A DNA stretch of 64,000 bases from Bacteroidota bacterium (GCA_016711505.1 JADJSV010000002.1:186001-250000); one strand, 5' to 3'; shown: positions 29,387 to 40,138, numbered from the stretch's first letter. A program made the numbers and translations. The notes: generated by a model not told the origin, from the letters alone.

Positions 29387-30820
29387 TTATTGTCTGATAA
29401 ATTTGCTTAACAATTCTCCCTTTTCTGTTTCAATTTTTAAAACATACATTCCATTTTCAGGAGAAATTTTCAAATTTACTTCTCCATTGATTACCTGACA
29501 TTTGCTGTTAATAGTACATTGCCCTAAAACATTTTCAATTTTAAAATTGTACTCTCCATCTGGAACCGCACTAAGTAGCATTTTAATTTCTTCAGAACCC
29601 GCGGGATTAGGATACAATAAAATTCTACCCGTTTCAACCACAGAAATATTTGTCGTCGGAATATAAATACCACTTTTGAATTTTACAGTTCCTGAAATAT
29701 CGTCTTGCCAAACGACATAGACATTTCCATCATGAATTGCAACGTCTGCGTTCACAACTCCTGCATTAGCAATTGTGTCAGTTACCGGATTCAAGCCGTT
29801 ATTTATATCAGATGAAAACCGTAATAGTGCTTTATTTTCACCTGAAACTGTTTCCTTCCACACTATTCCGACGGCAGACTCATAGTTTGAGATTCGTGGG
29901 TAGTTCTGATCATTATTACCTGATAATTGTTGAACAGATGTAAGCGACATATTACTGATAGACGAACTGCTGAAATAAACTTTTGGAGAACCACTTGCAC
30001 CATTCATGAAAACCGAATACAGAGAATCTTCAACGATAACTCCATCTGGTCCCGTAGACGGACAAGCCATAATCATCCAATTATTTAAATCAACATTCCA
30101 GCCGTTTGTAAACGATATAGCATTATCCATTGAGATACTTGTCCAGCTATCTCTAATATTGTTTAGGTTGTCACGATAAAGCATAGCAACAGTATTTCCT
30201 TCGCTTACAATTGAACTCGGACAGCAATCACATACGACGCCACCTGACCAGCCACTTGCTAAAACATCTGTTATAAAAGTATTTCCATAATCCGAAGATC
30301 TTGTTACCATCCATCTTGCATTTGAAAAGTTAGGATCCAATTTCATAAACCCAACTATTGGATTTCCTGAATCGTCTATTGTAACTGTTGGAAACCGACT
30401 AAGGTCAGGAGTAACGAAATCCACTTGAATTGGTGATGAAAATGACTGTCCACCATCAAAAGAACTGACAATGTAAATCGGGTTAACATCTTCGGGTGTT
30501 TCTTTGATCACAATGTAAACTGTATCTCCTCGTGAAGCAATGTCTGGCCCGGCCCAAGATGCAGTAAATACAGGGATTGAAGGTGGGTTGATCGTTATAG
30601 GGCTTGTAAACATTGTTCCGTTCCACTTGGAGAATTTACATTCATTTGACGATCCTTTTCCCCAAATAATCATAGGATTTCCTGAAGCATCAGTAACAAC
30701 TCTAGGATGAAGGTTCCCATCCATTGACATTGCAACGGTGACTTCAGATGACCATGTCACTTGCTGGGCATCTGCTCTTAGGATAAATAATATTGAGAGA
30801 AGTAGGATAAGATATTTCAT
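29387..30820 (-). CDS. Secreted propeller protein with Asp boxes, T9SS sorted
   Basis: A 477-residue exported protein, intact. Signal peptide ends I-L-R-A-D-A-Q. Repeats resemble sialidase/BNR blades: S-S-F-D-G-G-Q-S-F (about 144), R-S-S-D-Y-G-N-T-F (about 193), F-S-S-D-I-N-N-G. A short Cys cluster C-D-C-C-P-S-S (about 211) is notable in a propeller and might bind metal. The C-terminal sorting domain begins I-L-L-Y-P-N-P-A. It starts 8 bp after the multicopper oxidase gene and so is probably in its operon. No enzymatic residues are certain. Confidence 0.8.
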   Translation of the reverse strand: MKYLILLLSILFILRADAQQVTWSSEVTVAMSMDGNLHPRVVTDASGNPMIIWGKGSSNECKFSKWNGTMFTSPITINPPSIPVFTASWAGPDIASRGDTVYIVIKETPEDVNPIYIVSSFDGGQSFSSPIQVDFVTPDLSRFPTVTIDDSGNPIVGFMKLDPNFSNARWMVTRSSDYGNTFITDVLASGWSGGVVCDCCPSSIVSEGNTVAMLYRDNLNNIRDSWTSISMDNAISFTNGWNVDLNNWMIMACPSTGPDGVIVEDSLYSVFMNGASGSPKVYFSSSSISNMSLTSVQQLSGNNDQNYPRISNYESAVGIVWKETVSGENKALLRFSSDINNGLNPVTDTIANAGVVNADVAIHDGNVYVVWQDDISGTVKFKSGIYIPTTNISVVETGRILLYPNPAGSEEIKMLLSAVPDGEYNFKIENVLGQCTINSKCQVINGEVNLKISPENGMYVLKIETEKGELLSKFIRQ

Positions 30821-30828
30821 TTGTTAGA

Positions 30829-32556
30829 TTATAGTTTAATTATTTTACAATACTGAGATTTATGGTTGTCAGTAACTCTTAAAATATATATACCTGATTG
30901 AATACTGTGCAAGTCAATAATAAATTCTGATGAATTGTAATTCAATTTTTTTGAGAGAGCACAGTCTGGTTTGAGCTATTAAATACAGAGTATTCTATTT
31001 CTTTTTCAAAACCTTTCAGTGAAATCCTTACAGATCCGGAAACGGGATTAGGACTGCATTCTAACACTTCAATATTCTTACTTGGATTATTTATATCTGA
31101 TGTTCCTGGTAAAACAACAAACGATCCCATCATACCATCATCTTCATGGTGTAGTAAATGACAATGATACATGTAAGGTATGGTGTCTGCAAAATCTTCA
31201 AACTTGGTTATAAAGGATACTGATTCATTAGGCATGACTAAAACAACATCCTTCTTCACTTGTTCTGAAACAGGAACAGAAATACCATTGACATCGGTGA
31301 CATAAAATTGTACATCATGAATATGAAATGGATGGGCGATCAGTGTATTATTTATTAAAGTCCATTTTTCAACATGATTTAAATAGGTAGTATCGTTTAT
31401 CGTATCCATACTAAATTGATGTCCATTGATTGTAAATGGACCTTCAACCATTTCCATCGGCCCCATAGTTTGTGGCGCAAAAACGATATCTCTTGTTCTG
31501 TTTATCAGACTAGCATCAATTGGTTGGAAATTAACTAATGAAGTTGGAATAGAGGTAACGGATTAAGTGTTGGGGCAACAACATTTATTTCAAGAAGATC
31601 ATAATCCGCACCATTTAAGAAATTCAGGTTGTAGTCGGGAATTTGACTCATTCCATTTCCAACATTTTGAGCACCTAGAATTCCATCAGGTAATCCACTG
31701 CCGTAATTCATCATTGAAATAGTTTGCCCCTGCATTCCGGTAAGATCAATTAGAATTTCAGCTCTTTCTCCGGGTGATAATTGTAATCGGTTTTTTGCAA
31801 TAGGGGATCTAACTAAACCACCATCCGTTGCGATTTGATAGAAAGTCATATTGTTTGAGAAACCAAATAAGAATGAACGATCAGATGCACCATCGAGTAA
31901 TCTAAAACGCACAACTTGCGCAGGTGCATTAAAAAAAGCATCGATGGTCGCATTGATCATTGGCACAGTATCAAACACAGTAGCAATTGCTGTCTGATAT
32001 AGTACATCAAAACATTTGGTCTGAACTATAAGTGGAACATCATCTATTCCATAAGTTCTCGTAAATTCAATGCTGATTCAGCACTGTCTTTCACTATTAT
32101 TAATCCTGCAAGTCCTTTTGAAACTTGAATATCAGTACGATTTTGACCATGTGGATGATACCAATATGTTGCAGCATCATTCATTACGGTAAATGAAGGC
32201 GACCAGGTTGCTCCCGGCATGATCATTTGGTGTGGACCACCATCCGCATGTGCAGGAACATGTAAACCATGCCAGTGCATAGTTGTAACCGGTGGAATAT
32301 TGTTTGTTACATTCAGTGTTACATTGTCACCTTTATTTAAAATCAACGTTGGGCCAAGAATGTTTCCATTAACACCATAAGTCGGGGTTTGATGGCCTGC
32401 AAAAAATTCCGTTGAATCCGCTTGAACCGTTAAATTGAAATTTGTACCCGACAAAGTGGGTGGAATAAATAAAGGATTTTGTGAATACGATTTATTAGCA
32501 ATGACGAAAAGGATCGTCACTGCTAATAAATTGAATATTGATTGTTTGTTTTTCAT
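30829..32556 (-). pseudogene. Multicopper oxidase with T9SS sorting tail, three frameshifts
   Basis: A CopA/CueO-like multicopper oxidase of about 575 residues when repaired. All four copper-binding clusters are present across the pieces: H-W-H-G-L-H and W-Y-H-P-H-G in 32556-32044, H-P-F-H-I-H and H-C-H-L-L-H-H-E-D-D-G-M-M in 31466-30942. Such enzymes oxidise Cu(I) to less toxic Cu(II). The signal peptide ends S-Y-S-Q. A sorting domain follows the last copper site (L-E-C-S-P-N-P-V, ending G-I-Y-I-L-R-V in a third frame), so the enzyme should be sent to the cell surface. Frame breaks are near 32045, 31545 and at the A/T7 run around 30950. The start codon overlaps the stop of the preceding thioredoxin-like gene by one base. 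Confidence 0.88.
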
Positions 32557-33335
32557 TAGTGAGCAATATTTATTCTTTTGTTAATTGATTTGCCATTACT
32601 AAGGATTTGTACTGTATAAACACCGGATGGGATGCTAGACAGGTTCGAACTTACTTTATGGATTCCGCTGTTGGCTTCTTCATTTGCAATCTCGCGAATT
32701 AATTTTCCTGAAACATCTAACAGATTGATCGTAACATTAGTCTTTGATTTCATATTCAATTCAATTGAGAATAGATCATTCACAGGATTTGGATACAATG
32801 AAACATTTTCAATTGTTGCAGGTAAATCATTTACTTTTGACGTTGCAAAGAAGTTTCTTGCCGCAATACCAATTGCAGTTGTATCACTTATGGAAAATCC
32901 CACATTTGTAAAAAGCACATCATGTCCTGACCCTGCAGCAACTGCTACAGTTGGCATTCCGAAGCCTCCATAATAAGCAACCAATGCCGCACCCTGATCG
33001 AATATTGCACTATTGAATCCATTTGTGTTTTTGAATCCGGACATAGTAGCGCAAGTGTAGCTATTCGTGTAAGCGATCTGATACCACTTTACTCTGCCCG
33101 GATATTCTGCCTGAAGATCCATGACCATTGCCTCAATAGCATGCCCAGCAGCTATACAAGAATTGCAAGTCATGACAAATTCCATGATCACAACCTGACC
33201 TGAATCAAGTTCAGAGAATAAATGATGTGATTGACCATCGCAATCAACTTTTGTAAAATCCATCGCAGTCGTTTGAGCTTTGGAAATCACCGAAACGAAC
33301 ATCAAAGCAATCATTAGATAAAATGATTTTTTCAT
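32556..33335 (-). CDS. Secreted thioredoxin-fold protein with CxxC and T9SS tail
   Basis: A 259-residue exported protein, intact. Signal peptide ends V-I-S-K-A-Q. The body looks like a thioredoxin/peroxiredoxin-type domain with M-E-F-V-M-T-C-N-S-C (about residues 52-61; a CxxC redox or copper site) and a later G-G-F-G-M-P-T-V cis-Pro-like loop (about 122-129). The tail is a T9SS sorting domain (L-Y-P-N-P-V, about 179). It overlaps the multicopper oxidase gene by one base (TAATG), so the two are translated together. It may keep copper or cysteines reduced, or deliver copper to the oxidase, as SCO-type proteins do; that role is inferred. Confidence 0.8.
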   Translation of the reverse strand: MKKSFYLMIALMFVSVISKAQTTAMDFTKVDCDGQSHHLFSELDSGQVVIMEFVMTCNSCIAAGHAIEAMVMDLQAEYPGRVKWYQIAYTNSYTCATMSGFKNTNGFNSAIFDQGAALVAYYGGFGMPTVAVAAGSGHDVLFTNVGFSISDTTAIGIAARNFFATSKVNDLPATIENVSLYPNPVNDLFSIELNMKSKTNVTINLLDVSGKLIREIANEEANSGIHKVSSNLSSIPSGVYTVQILSNGKSINKRINIAH

Positions 33336-33420
33336 TTTGTTTTATTGTTTTTTGAATTATGTATAAATAGGAATAGTCGCCCTTCCGAAATGGAGGCGAC
33401 GCTTAATAGAAAGTATTATT

Positions 33421-33802
33421 TCAAATTAAGAAAGTACTGTTTCGCTTGTAAATAGGAGCCTGATTTAAATTAGGCGGTGGTTTGTCCAATGAGAAATGGA
33501 CGTATTCAGAAAAAGAGATAAGAGATTTAACATCAAAAATCGTTGGTATTAATAATGAGAACTGGTAATTAAGAAATGAAGAGGTTGAAGATTTACTGTG
33601 AACAGACTTAACTTTAAAATACTTGATCTCATTTTTACAGCAATCGGGATTCATTTCCCCTTTACCGCATTTGCAAGAATGTTCATCTGTAAAAACAATC
33701 TGCACAGAACTAATTTTTTCCGCAATAATGAAATTGAAGTCCGACACCGAAGGTGGTCACGGAATAAATAATCAAAATAAGGAAGGAGATCAATCGCTTC
33801 AT
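33421..33802 (-). pseudogene. HYC_CC_PP family small exported protein, one frameshift
   Basis: About 126 residues if repaired. From the ATG at 33802 a signal peptide (L-I-S-F-L-I-L-I-I-Y-S-V) leads to F-H-Y-C-G-K, the first family hallmark; after one surplus A near 33722 the frame continues with I-S-S-V-Q-I-V, C-K-C-G-K, D-C-C-K (second hallmark) and K-P-P-P (third). The name of the family comes from these three motifs. Members occur in Bacteroidota beside metal genes; function unknown, metal binding likely. It precedes the thioredoxin-like gene by about 85 bp. Confidence 0.8.
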
Positions 33803-34285
33803 TAAGGTCGAAGATAAGCTATTTGCATTTAACTTCAAAAAATGAAAGATTAAATTGAATTTAACCAATTGATTGAAGAATCAGGGGTTTCATACAAATT
33901 TCGAAATTTACTTAGAAATGAAATATTTAAATCTTTTTAGATGAAACTCACAAACTGCATTTGTACTCCTCACTGGACTGAGTTTGAACCTATTTTATGA
34001 GGATTTGAAGAGATTAAAGGGTGTAAAGGAAGTTTTGGTCTAAATTTTTAAAAAGATGAGTCCTTGTTTCAAAAAAGCTGCATTATTTCAAATGGCATTA
34101 AAATCAAACCCTGCTTCAAAATAAGATTACTTCACTTTCATTCAGCGAAAAGTATGTGGAAAGGAGAGCCTAAAACATTTATTTAGGTGATTTCTATCAT
34201 TTCTCGTAATGAGGTATATCATCTCATTCCTGATTTCATTAATGGAGATTTACAAATCAATATAATATATACTAAAAAAAAGAAA
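33803..34285. other. Gene-free stretch between divergent genes
   Basis: AT-rich, 483 bp between divergently oriented genes, so it probably holds the promoters of both. No clear TTTG-N19-TAnnTTTG pair, RNA gene or repeat was seen. Confidence 0.4.
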
Positions 34286-35651
34286 ATGGAAACGAAATAT
34301 CTACATAATATAATAATTGTGCTTGGGCTACTTTTCTCATTCAATAACACAAATGCTCAATGTGGTCCGGCAGGAAATGGAACTAATGGTGGAATCCATT
34401 GCATGTATCCGGACTCAATGCGAAATTGCTTATATGTTGGAGGTGGATTTCATAATTCTGGAATGGATACGATAAATCATTGTGGTTATTGGAATGATAG
34501 TACCTATTTTCCAATGTCGATGATGGGAAATAATGGGTGTAATGATTCAGTATGGTGTTTCGCCATGTTTAATGGTGATTTATATGTTGGAGGCGAATTT
34601 ACACAGGCTGGTGGAGTTGCATGCAATCATATTGCAAGATGGGATGGAACTAGTTGGTATGCTGTAGGAGACGGTTTTAATCAACCTGTACATGCATTGG
34701 CAGCATTCAACTACGAACTTTATGCAGGTGGCGATTTTACTTCTTCAGGTGCAACCACTTTAAACATATAGCAAAATGGTCTGGCTCCAATGGAATCAAA
34801 TTGGCACCGGAACTAATGATGATGTTGAAGCTATGTGCGTTTGGAATAATGCTCTATATATCGGTGGAGATTTTACTATTGCAGGCGGGATTACCGTCAA
34901 TCGAATTTGTAAATGGGATGGTACCAATTTTCGTTCTGTTGGTAGTGGCTTCACTTCCGGAATGGGACAATGCATGGTGCATTCACTTTGTGTTTACAAT
35001 GGAAATTTATGCGCAGGTGGCATGTTTGAGCACGCAGGAACAAATGACATGCACAACTTGGCAATGTGGAACGGTTCAAATTGGTCCTCACTTGGAGACA
35101 TCGATGGTTCAGGAATGGGCGATAATGTAGTTAGTGCAATGTGTGCTTATAATGGACATCTATTTATTGGCGGTAATTTTGGTTCATGTGGCTCAACCTC
35201 ATCAAGCAATTTAGGAATGTGGGATGGTTCTTCTTGGTCAAGTATCGGAACAGGAATAGACGGCCAAGTGAATTCTCTTGCTGTCTATCACAATGAGCTT
35301 TACATTGGTGGTTCATTTACAAATGCTGCTGGAACTTCTGTAAATAATATTGCTAAGTACTCCCTAATATCGGTATTCAACCAATTGATGTTAAGATTAA
35401 TTCAATCAAGGTTTATCCTAATCCGGCAATTGATTATGTGCAAATAAGCTGGATTAACGAGCAATCATCAAAAATAATTTTGAGCATAACAGATATTACC
35501 GGAAGGATTCTATTTGAAAAAAATGAAGGTGAAATTGCTGTTGGTTTTCATCAGGAACTTGTTCCGAAATTATTTAAGTAATGGAATTTATTTCGTTACT
35601 CTCAATTCAACGGATAGAAAATATTCACTTAAGTTTCAAATAAACAAGTAG
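34286..35651 (+). pseudogene. Surface repeat-propeller protein with T9SS tail, several frameshifts
   Basis: About 455 residues if repaired. The ATG at 34286 starts a signal peptide (I-I-V-L-G-L-L-F-S-F, cleavage after N-T-N-A-Q). Then come about seven repeats of some 45 residues of the form L-Y-V-G-G-x-F-x-x-A-G-G ... W-D-G-x-x-W-x-x-x-G-x-G, as in kelch-like surface proteins. The tail V-Y-P-N-P-A-I-D-Y is a sorting domain and ends G-I-Y-F-V-T-L at 35651. Frames change near 34765, 34793, 35363 and 35570. Function unknown. Confidence 0.75.
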
Positions 35652-35796
35652 GGTTAAAAATATTTATTCTTTGGAAGTTTTAATGATAGCAGTTCTGGGA
35701 ATTGCATGTAAAGTGGGCACTTAAGTGCATCAACCTCAGAACTGCTTATCGGAACTAGACGAATGAGTTTAATTCATTGGCTGATTCCTAAGTAGT

Positions 35797-36381
35797 TCAA
35801 TTTATAAGCCGTTTAAAACTACAAAACAAAAAATTCTGAATGGTGTTGAACGGTGTCTTGTGATCTTCGGTCAAACATTTCAGTTTAGTAAAACCATCAC
35901 TTAACTGATGTTGAAGTTCTTCTTCAGTATATTGGTGTACATCAAGCATACTGCATTTTTTCGGCCCCTTATCTGAAAAAGTTCCTATAACCATATATCC
36001 ATTTACAGCTTGTCGTGCAGTTTCGAGATAAACATTCATATCATCTGAACTTGTAAGGAAATGGAAAGTTGCCCTGTCGTGCCAACAATCATAACTCGAT
36101 GAAGGTTTGAACTCTGTTACATCACTCACAATCCAATTTACTTTTATAGCTTTTTCTCCAAGCCGTTGCTTCGCCCTATTAATTGCCGTTTCCGAAATAT
36201 CGAGAACAGAAATATTTTCATAGCCTTCATTGAGTAGATAGTCAACAAGATTACTATCACCTCCTCCTATATCAATTATATTTGCAGACTTCGGCAAATT
36301 AAAGCTATGAAAAAAATCTAATGACGTTTTAGGGATTTCTTGTGTCCAACTAACTTCATTTGGTTGCTTGGTTGAATACAC
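35797..36381 (-). CDS. Class I SAM-dependent methyltransferase
   Basis: A 194-residue Rossmann-fold methyltransferase. SAM-binding motif I is I-D-I-G-G-G-D-S-N-L (about 36-45), followed by V-L-D-I-S (about 59-63) and I-V-S-D-V-T-E (about 84). The later segment Y-D-C-W-H-D-R-A-T-F-H-F-L is typical of a small methyltransferase group often found with metal or metalloid resistance genes. It overlaps the end of the P-type ATPase gene by 26 bases, the last gene of the Zn/Cd operon. Substrate unknown; a thiol or metalloid acceptor is possible. Confidence 0.75.
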   Translation of the reverse strand: MYSTKQPNEVSWTQEIPKTSLDFFHSFNLPKSANIIDIGGGDSNLVDYLLNEGYENISVLDISETAINRAKQRLGEKAIKVNWIVSDVTEFKPSSSYDCWHDRATFHFLTSSDDMNVYLETARQAVNGYMVIGTFSDKGPKKCSMLDVHQYTEEELQHQLSDGFTKLKCLTEDHKTPFNTIQNFLFCSFKRLIN

Positions 36382-38263
36382 TTTTTCCCAATGTCATTAG
36401 ATTTAAACTTATCAATATTACTATTAAGGTTACACCAACATCAGCAGCAATCGCAAAAACCAAATTGCTATAACCCATAAAAGCGAGAATAATAAATATC
36501 ACTTTTACGGCAATTGCTCCTGTAGTATTGATCTTGATTGTTCTGAGTGTTCTTTTCGAAAGTTGAATTAGAAAAGGGATAAGGGAAAGCCTATCATTCA
36601 TTAATGCAATATTAGCAGTTTCAATAGCTGTATCACTTCCTGCTGCCCCCATTGCAATCCCAACAGTCGATTGTGCAAGTGCGGGAGCATCATTAATACC
36701 GTCACCTACCATTGCAACATTTTTATACTTTGTTAGAAGAGCTTTTATTTTTTCTGATTTATTTTCCGGCAATAACCCACCATAGCTTTCATTTATTCCT
36801 ACAATTGCAGATGTGTGTTTAGCAGCTTTATCACTATCTCCTGTCAACATAATTACATTTACTCCCATATTTTGAAGCTGACTTATTGCTTCTTTACTGT
36901 CCGGTTTAATTTCATCCATTAAACCAATGATTCCTGCAACACCATTACCAAAACTTACAACTACACTTGTTTTCCCTTCTGAAGAAAGTTTTTCTACTAT
37001 TTTTTCTGCTTCCTCAGTCACAGGTTGATGCTCTTCTATAAAACTTAATTTACCAATGAAAATGGTTTCATCTTCGCAAACAAGACACTCCGCAATTGCA
37101 CCTTTACCCGCAACACTTTTGAAATTCTCAACTTGATGCGGAGTTAATCCTTCTTTTTTTGCCGCATCAATAATCGCTTCCGCTAAAGGATGTTCAGAAA
37201 AAACCTCTGCACCCGAAGCACAGGCAAGTAATTCTTCTTTATCAGTTCCATTCATTGGAATAACATCTGAAACGATTGGCTTCCCAAAGGTAATAGTTCG
37301 GGTCTTGTCAAGACAAATAGCTTTAATCTTTGCCATTGCTTCAAGATACTTACCACCTTTAATTATAATTCCCTTTGAAGAAGCATTTCCTATTGCAGCA
37401 TAAATAGCGACAGGAGTAGAAATTACTAAAGCACAAGGACAAGCTATCACCAACAATGTAATTGCTTGCTGTAACCATTTTTCTAAAGGTTGATCTAAAA
37501 TGAAAACAGGTATGCAAAAAACAAGAACTGCCAAAATAATAATGGAAGGTGTATAATACTTCGAGAATTTTTGAATGAACTTCTGTGTATCTGATTTTGT
37601 TGCTTGAGCTTCAAATGTCAATTTAATGATCTTTGAAAAGGTAGTGTCTGTTGACAATTTAGTAGTTTCAATTTCGATGAAACCGTTCTTATTGAGAGTT
37701 CCAGCAAAAACAAAGTCCCCTTCATGCTTGTCTTTAGGAATTGGTTCGCCTGTTATTGCAGCTTCATCAACTGTTGTATTTCCTGACACAATCTTTCCAT
37801 CCAATGGAATCATTCCGCCCGGTTTAACTTGAACAATTGAACCTATGGCGATTTGATCAATCTGTATTTCACCACCTTCCTTTAATGTAGCTATTTTAGG
37901 TGATTTAGAAACCAATTCATCCAGTGCATTCTTACTGTTCTCGATTCCTATATCCTCTAATCTTTCACCCAGAACATAAAGGACAATTACAACTGCTGCC
38001 TCTGGATATTCCTTCAGATAAAATGCACCTACAACTGCTATAAGCATCAATAAATTAATACTACTAAATTTAAGCTTCACAAGCGCTTTTAATCCGTTCC
38101 AAAGGACGCTGTAGCCAAATCCTATAATTAATACTGCAAATACATACGGAGCGTATAGAGGAGGCACTTCTATTCCAGTGAGAGAAAGAATTTCAAGTGT
38201 TACAACTACTATTACCGCAAAAAGAAGAAAGAGAAATTTTTTATCGTTTATTGGTATCTTCAT
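36356..38263 (-). CDS. Zn/Cd/Pb P-type ATPase with altered phosphorylation motif
   Basis: A 635-residue P1B-type ATPase without an N-terminal metal-binding domain. The membrane motif C-P-C-A-L-V-I-S-T-P (about 277) is that of the ZntA/CadA (P1B-2) group, and the C-terminal end has N-x-x-x-x-x-A-D-V-G-V-T (about 610), also of this group. T-G-E-P, E-H-P-L-A and G-D-G-I-N-D-A-P are intact. The phosphorylation motif, however, reads D-K-T-R-T instead of the near-invariant D-K-T-G-T (GGA changed to CGA on the coding strand), which may disable the pump or may be a sequence error. It lies in an operon with czc genes. Confidence 0.9.
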   Translation of the reverse strand: MKIPINDKKFLFLLFAVIVVVTLEILSLTGIEVPPLYAPYVFAVLIIGFGYSVLWNGLKALVKLKFSSINLLMLIAVVGAFYLKEYPEAAVVIVLYVLGERLEDIGIENSKNALDELVSKSPKIATLKEGGEIQIDQIAIGSIVQVKPGGMIPLDGKIVSGNTTVDEAAITGEPIPKDKHEGDFVFAGTLNKNGFIEIETTKLSTDTTFSKIIKLTFEAQATKSDTQKFIQKFSKYYTPSIIILAVLVFCIPVFILDQPLEKWLQQAITLLVIACPCALVISTPVAIYAAIGNASSKGIIIKGGKYLEAMAKIKAICLDKTRTITFGKPIVSDVIPMNGTDKEELLACASGAEVFSEHPLAEAIIDAAKKEGLTPHQVENFKSVAGKGAIAECLVCEDETIFIGKLSFIEEHQPVTEEAEKIVEKLSSEGKTSVVVSFGNGVAGIIGLMDEIKPDSKEAISQLQNMGVNVIMLTGDSDKAAKHTSAIVGINESYGGLLPENKSEKIKALLTKYKNVAMVGDGINDAPALAQSTVGIAMGAAGSDTAIETANIALMNDRLSLIPFLIQLSKRTLRTIKINTTGAIAVKVIFIILAFMGYSNLVFAIAADVGVTLIVILISLNLMTLGKSVFNQATK

Positions 38264-38274
38264 TTGAATTAAAA

Positions 38275-38877
38275 TTAAATTAACCTGTGAGTTTGGAGCA
38301 TATACATAGAATACTTTTCACCATGTTGGACTTTCAAGTGAGCTTCCTCCAATCTTATCTGAATCTGTATAATAAAATATGTTAGGACGAGGGTTGTTAA
38401 ACTTAATGCATTAGGTAAAATCAAAAACAAACCGGAAGCCGTCAGGATCATTCCTAAAAATACAGGATTGCGGCTTATTTTGAACACGCCACTAGTAACA
38501 AGATCCGTACTGTTAATTTCATCAATTCCAATTCGCCAGTTTTCTTTCATTTGTTTTTGTGCTATACCTATCCAAATCAAAGAAGCGTGGATGATAACTA
38601 AGCCCACAATTTTGGAATTCTTATTATCTAAATAGTGAATTGAGCTAAGGAAATTGTAATACTTATCACTTAAGGAATATAGACAGATATTTAATGCAAT
38701 CCCTATGACTATTATTTTCATTACAAGACCAATATAATCATGCACACTGTCTGACCGCTTAAAAGTTATAGGATTTATTCCTTTTAACTTATAAACACGG
38801 TAAGACGGAATAATGAATATAAGTAACAGATAAATTAATAAATAGATTGGCAAGTATATTTTAAGAATGTTAATCAT
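38275..38877 (-). CDS. ICMT/PEMT-like membrane methyltransferase
   Basis: An integral membrane protein of about 200 residues. The ATG at 38877 is chosen because it lies 11 bp after the real end of czcB; an ORF start 30 bases upstream would overlap it. There are about five membrane segments. The C-terminal part has the family signature: G-V-F-K-I-S-R-N-P-V-F-L-G (about 131-143) and R-L-E-E-A-H-L (about 176), the SAM- and substrate-binding region of isoprenylcysteine carboxyl methyltransferase and phospholipid methyltransferases. Genes of this type often accompany czc operons; the substrate is not known. Confidence 0.8.
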   Translation of the reverse strand: MINILKIYLPIYLLIYLLLIFIIPSYRVYKLKGINPITFKRSDSVHDYIGLVMKIIVIGIALNICLYSLSDKYYNFLSSIHYLDNKNSKIVGLVIIHASLIWIGIAQKQMKENWRIGIDEINSTDLVTSGVFKISRNPVFLGMILTASGLFLILPNALSLTTLVLTYFIIQIQIRLEEAHLKVQHGEKYSMYMLQTHRLI

Positions 38878-38887
38878 GTTTCTAATT

Positions 38888-40131
38888 TTAATGTTCGTGG
38901 GCTTCACCCTGATTAGTCATTTTGGCTAATAGAAAAAATGCGCCATTCACTACTACTTTGCTGTTTTGAGGTATATCCTGAAGCAATGAAATCTCAGAAT
39001 AGCCAATATCGGTAGTCCCTTTTTTAATTGCTATTCTTTCAAATGTAAGAGAGCCTTCAGGTAATTCTTCATGATGCTCATGATCATGTGCCTCCTCACT
39101 TTTTCTGCGGTTGAATGCTTTTCTTCTGCTTCCTTTTCAGTTACAATAAATATAAAGTCTTGTCCTTCACTGCTTACAATAGCGTTTGTTGGTATTGCAT
39201 CAACAGTGGCATTCTCTAAACTAACTAAAGCTGTAATACTCATTCCGTCAATCAGACCTTGCCGATTACCTTTTACGGTAGCATGTACTGCTATTGCTTT
39301 AGTACTTTGTTCAAATGTATTGCTGATTGCAAAGACGTCTGCATCATACTCCTTACCGGGATTGTTGGTTAACGTAAAGTGAATAGTTTGAGCTACTTTT
39401 AATTTTGCCAAATCCTTTTCATATACATATAAATCCAAATGCAGTTGATCATTATCTACTATTTCAGCAATAGGATTATTAGCTTCTACATAACTTCCTA
39501 TGTTAACAAGTACATTACTTATCGCACCATTGATTGGACTTTTTATATTTGCAACAGATTGAATGTTGTCAGATGTAATATTCTCTGTATTAAAACCAAT
39601 TAATTCCAACTGTTTTCTTAAACTTGATTTTCTCGCTTTTAAGGACTTTAATTCTGATTCGGCACTTTGCAGATTTTTCAAAGCGCCTGCATTTCCCTGC
39701 TGTAAATCTTTTTGCCTTGCAAGTTCCTGTTCTGCAAATACGGATTTTGCAGAAACATTTATGAATTCTTCTTGCATTATTATAAATGAATTGTTTGAAA
39801 TCGTTGCTATCACTTGTCCCTCTCTAACTTCATTTCCGGTTTGAACTAGAATCGATTTAATTACTCCGCCCAATGAAGCAGTTGCAGTAGCTCTATTTTG
39901 ATTGGGTACTTTGAGAATACCATTGGCCTTTAATGAAGCCGTTAACTGCTTTTTCTCAATATTTCCTAATTCTATTTTGATTGATTTTATTTGTTCCGGT
40001 GAAAGCGAAACCGAATTTGAAAACTCCTCTGATTCATGATGCTCGGTTTCTTCTTCCTTGTGATTATGATTATCTTTACAGGAAGCAAAAAATGTCAGTG
40101 CAATAGCTGCTATGGTGATTATGTTTTTCAT
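38888..40131 (-). pseudogene. czcB: CzcB-like periplasmic adaptor, one frameshift near the end
   Basis: Membrane-fusion protein of the Zn/Cd/Co pump. The long ORF 39031-40131 has a lipobox (L-T-F-F-A-S-C), a His/Glu-rich segment (H-N-H-K-E-E-E-T-E-H-H), the lipoyl halves (G-G-V-I-K-S-I-L-V, and S-P-I-N-G-A-I) and a helical hairpin. Near 39100 the frame slips; the other frame continues sensibly with A-H-D-H-E-H-H-E-E-L, G-Y-S-E-I and V-V-V-N-G-A-F-F-L-L to a stop at 38888, ending H-E-H. The His-rich parts fit zinc-type metals. The methyltransferase gene follows 11 bp later. Confidence 0.88.
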
Positions 40132-40138
40132 TTTAAGA

